DNA of 64,000 nucleotides from Couchioplanes caeruleus (lineage in GTDB: Bacteria; Actinomycetota; Actinomycetes; Mycobacteriales; Micromonosporaceae): contig NZ_CP092183.1 in the NCBI RefSeq assembly GCF_023499255.1, forward strand, positions 1,123,501 through 1,187,500, given 5' to 3'. The notes beneath the pieces were generated by a model. The model worked only from the letters and a program-made list of their open reading frames with translations, searched no databases and had not been told where the DNA came from. The position numbers were made by a program, and so were the translations under genes. Positions within the stretch are counted from its first letter, which is position 1. Every line of letters begins with the position of its first letter. Shown one piece after another: positions 60,635 to 64,000 of this stretch.

Positions 60635-62699
60635 CCAGCGCGAGGTCCGCCTGGCCGGTGCGGTGCATGCGGTGCCAGCGCTGGCGGTCGCCGAGCAGGG
60701 CCGCCACGGTCGCGTGCACCACCACCAGGTACATCAGCTGGCGGTACACGATCTGCTGCAGCGGGAGACTCCACAACGGTCCGTAACGTTCGCCGTCGAG
60801 GCGTAGCGCGTACGCCGCCGTCAGGAGCTGCAGCAGCTGGAAGCCCGCCCAGGTGGCGAGGAGCTGCGGCCAGGGCAGGAAGATCATCCCGTACGCGGCG
60901 GCCACGTCGACCGCCGGCGCGGTGAGCGGCAGCAGGACCTGGAACAGCAGCAGGTACGTCAGCCCGCGCCGGCCGAGGCGGCCACCGGCACCGCGCTCCA
61001 CCAGGCAGCGGCGGTGCTTCCACATCGCCTGCATCGTGCCGTAGCACCAGCGGTACCGCTGGCGCCACAGCTGCGCGAGTGTGCCCGGCACCTCGGTCCA
61101 GGCGACGGCGTCCGGCTCGTACACGACCCGCCAGCCGGCCCGGATCACCGCCATGGTCAGGTCGGTGTCCTCGGCCAGCGTCGCGTCCGGTACGCCGCCC
61201 ACGTCGGCGAGGGTCTCCCGGCGGAACGCGCCGATCGCCCCGGGCACCGTGGGCATGCAGCGGACCAGGTCGAACATGCGGCGGTCGAGGTTGAAGCCGA
61301 TCACGTACTCGAGGTGCTGCCAGCGGCCCAGCACGCCGCTGCGGTTGGCGACCTTCGTATTGCCGGACACCGCGCCGACCGAGAGGTCCGCGAACGGCTG
61401 CACCAGCCGCCGGATCGCGTCGGGGGCGAAGACCGTGTCGCCATCGACGAGCACGAGCAGATCCCCGCTCGCCGCGCGGATGCCGGTGTTGAGAGCGGCG
61501 GGCTTGCCGGCGTTGGCCTGCCGGATGACGCGTACGCCGGGCAGGTCCAGCCGTTCCACGATGCCGGCGGTGTCGTCACCGGACCCGTCGTCCACCACGA
61601 TGATCTCGACCGGCTGGTACGTGCTCGCCCGCAGCGACCGTACGGTGTTCGCGATGTTCGCCGACTCGTTGTACGCGGGCACGACCACGGTGACCGTGCC
61701 GAAGTGGGCGTCGCGGTGCCGGCGGGTGCGCGTACGCCGGATGTGCCGCCGCGAGTAGTACACCTGCAGCAGCAGCCGGGCGACGCCGAGCGCCACCGCC
61801 ACGATCAGCAGCACCCCCATCGCCGCGGCCGCCACCCCGCCGAGCCACTGCAGCCCGGCGATCGCGTGGCCCCGCAGCGTCAGGGCGAGCGGCGTACCCG
61901 TGAAACGCGGCAGGTCCAGGGCGGTGGAGACCGTCTCGAAGCGGTAGCCGGGCAGGCCGGCGAGGAGGCGGTCGACGGCGGCGACGGTCTGCGTACGGTC
62001 ACCGCCGCCGTCGTGCAGCATCACCACCGCGCCGCGGCCCGCTGCCGGGGTGCCGGCCCGGACGATCGCCGCGGCGCCGGGCCGCCGCCAGTCCGCGGTG
62101 TCGAGGTCCGTGAGCACGGTCAGATAACCGTCCGCGGCCGCCCGGTCCAGCGCCGACCCCTGCGGCACGGTCACCGCGTCCGGCGTCGACGAGTACGGCG
62201 GCCGCAGCAGCCGCGTGCGCACCCCGGTCGTCGAGGCGATCACCGACTGGGTCGCCGCTATCTCCGCCCGCTGCCGCCACGCCGGCAGGCCGGCCAGGTC
62301 CGCATGGGTGTACGTGTGCACGCCCAGCTCGTGCCCCTCGGCCACGATCCGGCGGGTCAACTCCGGGTAGCGGGCCACGTTCGCGCCCAGCACGAAGAAC
62401 GTCGCGCGGGCGTGGTGGCGGCGCAGCACGTCGAGGATCCGCGGGGTCCAGCGCGGGTCCGGCCCGTCGTCGAAGGTCAGGGCCAGCGTGCGCGGCGGCA
62501 TCCGCAGGCCGCGGGTCGCCCGGTCGGCCGTCAGGCCCTGCACGGGACCGCCGGCGCGCATCGCGGGGGCGGCCGGGCCGGGCGTACGCACCCCCTCGGC
62601 GCCGATGTGGTTGACGTAGCCGTTGGCGCACAGGCTCACGAACAGCACGGTGAGCACGGCGCCGAGCAGGACCCAGTGCGTCCGCGGCGTACGGGTCAC
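60615..62699 (-). CDS. bifunctional polysaccharide deacetylase-GT2 synthase
   Basis: 694 aa from GTG 62699 (overlaps the upstream stop). One N-terminal TM helix, NodB deacetylase about 75-260 with LTFDDGPDP, HELGVHTYTHADL and RPPYSSTP (complete metal site). TM helices about 285-320. GT2 domain about 345-590: VVDDGSGDD, VLVDGDTVF, DATLAEDTDL and QRYRW. Four C-terminal TM helices. A second processive synthase of the chitin/PNAG/hyaluronan kind. Its deacetylase domain lies extracytoplasmically and would modify the polymer as it emerges. Confidence 0.93.
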   Translation of the reverse strand: MTRTPRTHWVLLGAVLTVLFVSLCANGYVNHIGAEGVRTPGPAAPAMRAGGPVQGLTADRATRGLRMPPRTLALTFDDGPDPRWTPRILDVLRRHHARATFFVLGANVARYPELTRRIVAEGHELGVHTYTHADLAGLPAWRQRAEIAATQSVIASTTGVRTRLLRPPYSSTPDAVTVPQGSALDRAAADGYLTVLTDLDTADWRRPGAAAIVRAGTPAAGRGAVVMLHDGGGDRTQTVAAVDRLLAGLPGYRFETVSTALDLPRFTGTPLALTLRGHAIAGLQWLGGVAAAAMGVLLIVAVALGVARLLLQVYYSRRHIRRTRTRRHRDAHFGTVTVVVPAYNESANIANTVRSLRASTYQPVEIIVVDDGSGDDTAGIVERLDLPGVRVIRQANAGKPAALNTGIRAASGDLLVLVDGDTVFAPDAIRRLVQPFADLSVGAVSGNTKVANRSGVLGRWQHLEYVIGFNLDRRMFDLVRCMPTVPGAIGAFRRETLADVGGVPDATLAEDTDLTMAVIRAGWRVVYEPDAVAWTEVPGTLAQLWRQRYRWCYGTMQAMWKHRRCLVERGAGGRLGRRGLTYLLLFQVLLPLTAPAVDVAAAYGMIFLPWPQLLATWAGFQLLQLLTAAYALRLDGERYGPLWSLPLQQIVYRQLMYLVVVHATVAALLGDRQRWHRMHRTGQADLALVSSGSR

Positions 62700-63232
62700 C
62701 GGGCCCGTCCGGGGGCGCTCGGGCACGGCGCCGGGGGCGAAGCCGGCTTGGCCCGGCGCTGCGCGGCCCGCGCCTGACCCCGGTTGCAGGCGGGCCGGCC
62801 GTGCGTGGCCTCGGGTGACGCCGACGGCGTGGCGGCGGGAGCGGGGGATGACGCAGCCGGCGCGGCGGTCGTGACGGCGGTCGTGACGGGGGTGGCGACG
62901 GCGGTCGTGACGATCACCCGGGCGCTCGTCGGCACGGGCGTTGCCGGCGCGTGCTCCTCCGGGTGCACGACCACCGTCGTACGGGTGATCATCGGGACCC
63001 GGACCGGGACCGACGTCGGAGGCGGCGTGCCGGCGGGCTTGCGGGCCGGCGGGGCGTCCGGCAGCGACAGCAGCGGCAGCGACCCGTCGCCGGCGAACCC
63101 GATCAGGGCGGCCAGCGCCGCGCCGGTGACCGCGAGCAGCCCGGCGCGGCCGGCCAGCACCAGGCGCCGGCGGCGGCGCCCGGACGGGTCGACGAACACG
63201 GGCGGCTCGCCGCCCGGACCATCCTGAGTCAC
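62696..63232 (-). CDS. membrane protein with Pro/Thr-rich stalk
   Basis: 178 aa from GTG 63232, with GGAGG 5 bp upstream. Cytoplasmic head (DGPGGEPPVFVDPSGRRRRR), one TM helix (LLAVTGAALAALIGFAG), then a Pro/Val/Thr/Ala-rich extracytoplasmic stalk and a final Cys. GTGA coupling with the synthase suggests a dedicated accessory. No recognised family. Confidence 0.7.
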   Translation of the reverse strand: MTQDGPGGEPPVFVDPSGRRRRRLVLAGRAGLLAVTGAALAALIGFAGDGSLPLLSLPDAPPARKPAGTPPPTSVPVRVPMITRTTVVVHPEEHAPATPVPTSARVIVTTAVATPVTTAVTTAAPAASSPAPAATPSASPEATHGRPACNRGQARAAQRRAKPASPPAPCPSAPGRAR

Positions 63233-63363
63233 CGAGACCTCCGGGAAATAGGGGCAATCCGCCCATTCAACGAGGTTCCGGGGGTACGGGCAGCGGCCGG
63301 GCACGTGGCGGCGTCTTGGGCGCTTTCCCGATACCGGGCGCCTGATTAGCCCAAAATGTGAGG

Positions 63364-64000
63364 GTGACGTCTCTGGCTCAGCGGTTGCCGCGCGGGGCTC
63401 GCCTGTCCACCGAGTCGTGGACATCCCGGCACCGGATCAACACCCTGCTCCTGTACGCGCACATCCCGGTGTTCGTGCTGCTGGGCCTGCTCGGACCGCG
63501 CCCGGCGTGGGAGGTACTGGTGCTGCCGCTCGGCATCGCCGCCATCGCCGGCCTGTCCGCCGCCGTACGGTCCACCAAGGCGAAGGCGTCGCTGACCAGC
63601 ATCGGGCTGATCGCGTGCACGTTCGTGGCGATCGAGCTGTCCGGCGGCTCCATGTCCTGGCACATCCACCTGTACGCGATCCTCGTGTTCGTCGCGCTGT
63701 ACCAGCAGTGGGAGCCGCTGCTGTGGGCCGTGGTGATCGTGGTCCTGCACCACGGCACGCTCGGCCTGGTCGCACCGGAACGCGTCTTCGGCATGCCGCA
63801 CATGAGCACGGCCGAAGGGCTCGGGCAGGTCGCCGTGCACGCCGGCCTGGCCGCCGTCGAGGTGACCGGCATCGTCATCCTGTGGCACTTCGCCGAGCAG
63901 GCCGAGCGGGACAACGAACGGCTCGCGGAGGAGGCGCAGCACCAGCGGCGGCTCACCGAGGAGGCCGAGCAGCAGGCCCGGCAGCAGGCCGCCGACGACC
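63364..64000 (+). CDS. multi-TM sensor protein, N-terminal part (cut by window end)
   Basis: 212 codons before the window ends; start GTG 63364 or 63358. About six TM helices (LLLYAHIPVFVLLGLLGP, VLPLGIAAIAGLSAAV, LTSIGLIACTFVAIELSG, HLYAILVFVALYQQW, LLWAVVIVVLHHG) with His-rich SWHIHLYA and VLHHGTLG. This membrane domain is known in bacterial GGDEF and chemotaxis-type sensors. A long Glu/Gln coiled-coil starts at about 180. The output domain is outside the window. Confidence 0.75.
   Translation, partial: MTSLAQRLPRGARLSTESWTSRHRINTLLLYAHIPVFVLLGLLGPRPAWEVLVLPLGIAAIAGLSAAVRSTKAKASLTSIGLIACTFVAIELSGGSMSWHIHLYAILVFVALYQQWEPLLWAVVIVVLHHGTLGLVAPERVFGMPHMSTAEGLGQVAVHAGLAAVEVTGIVILWHFAEQAERDNERLAEEAQHQRRLTEEAEQQARQQAADD

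Noticed and set aside
61014..62777. 587-aa plus-strand frame opposite the synthase
   Set aside because: Shadow frame; the minus-strand product has complete NodB and GT2 motifs.

Overview
The window is high-GC actinobacterial DNA. Weak-stop GTG/TTG starts, XRE-DUF5753/DUF397 gene pairs, SipW-type exported proteins and the general gene content point to Micromonosporaceae, most likely Actinoplanes or a close relative. The genus is an inference; no rRNA or tRNA gene is present to confirm it.

Layout. 1-5 kb: housekeeping and small conserved genes (SIMPL, DUF4407, 2H phosphoesterase, Uma2), then a SipW cassette (TasA-like substrate, signal peptidase, RCC1-propeller substrate) to 6.3 kb. 6.3-12 kb: regulator/target pairs (TetR with SnoaL, Lrp with EamA, TetR with PRC/DUF2382 stress proteins) and two STAS proteins. 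12-18 kb: ctaD, then a minus-strand block of at least five exported proteins. Four of these share one beta-rich paralogous fold with a conserved cysteine pair, and two tandem one-TM paralogs sit inside the block. 18-31 kb: NUDIX, exported proteins, a MerR-methyltransferase fusion and its decayed copy, XRE/aldo-keto reductase, a winged-helix/membrane pair, and SulP followed by a headless MerR. 31-42 kb: GDSL lipase with ricin-type lectin, MarR/oxidoreductase, exported proteins, XRE-DUF397-DUF397, GH26-like hydrolase, and a decayed XRE copy.

43-55.3 kb is a genomic island with visibly lower GC (28 G+C of 60 at 47941-48000, against 42 of 60 at 12601-12660). It is interrupted by a complete IS3 element (44446-45716) and closed on the right by a chimeric IS256/IS5 scar. 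It encodes a nucleotide-sugar dehydrogenase, a heparinase II/III-like lipoprotein, a hyaluronan-synthase-like GT2, a 37-aa membrane peptide, a catalytically degenerate polysaccharide deacetylase, an intact membrane-anchored deacetylase and two exported lectin-like proteins. Five successive start codons overlap or nearly touch the preceding stop. I infer a synthase-dependent system that makes, modifies and trims a uronic-acid-containing exopolysaccharide. This is the best candidate in the window for an undescribed system.

56.6-64 kb: membrane protein, two lipoproteins, RidA, flavodoxin-like reductase, DUF3253, a second cell-surface synthase (deacetylase-GT2 fusion) with a coupled Pro/Thr-rich membrane protein, and the N-terminal part of a multi-TM sensor cut by the window end.

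Regulatory logic is unusually legible. Matching palindromes bracket or separate several regulator genes (TetR at 9370/10266, MarR at 34096/34129, TetR at 6903-6983). The MerR fusion has a 19-bp-spacer promoter and a probably leaderless GTG start.
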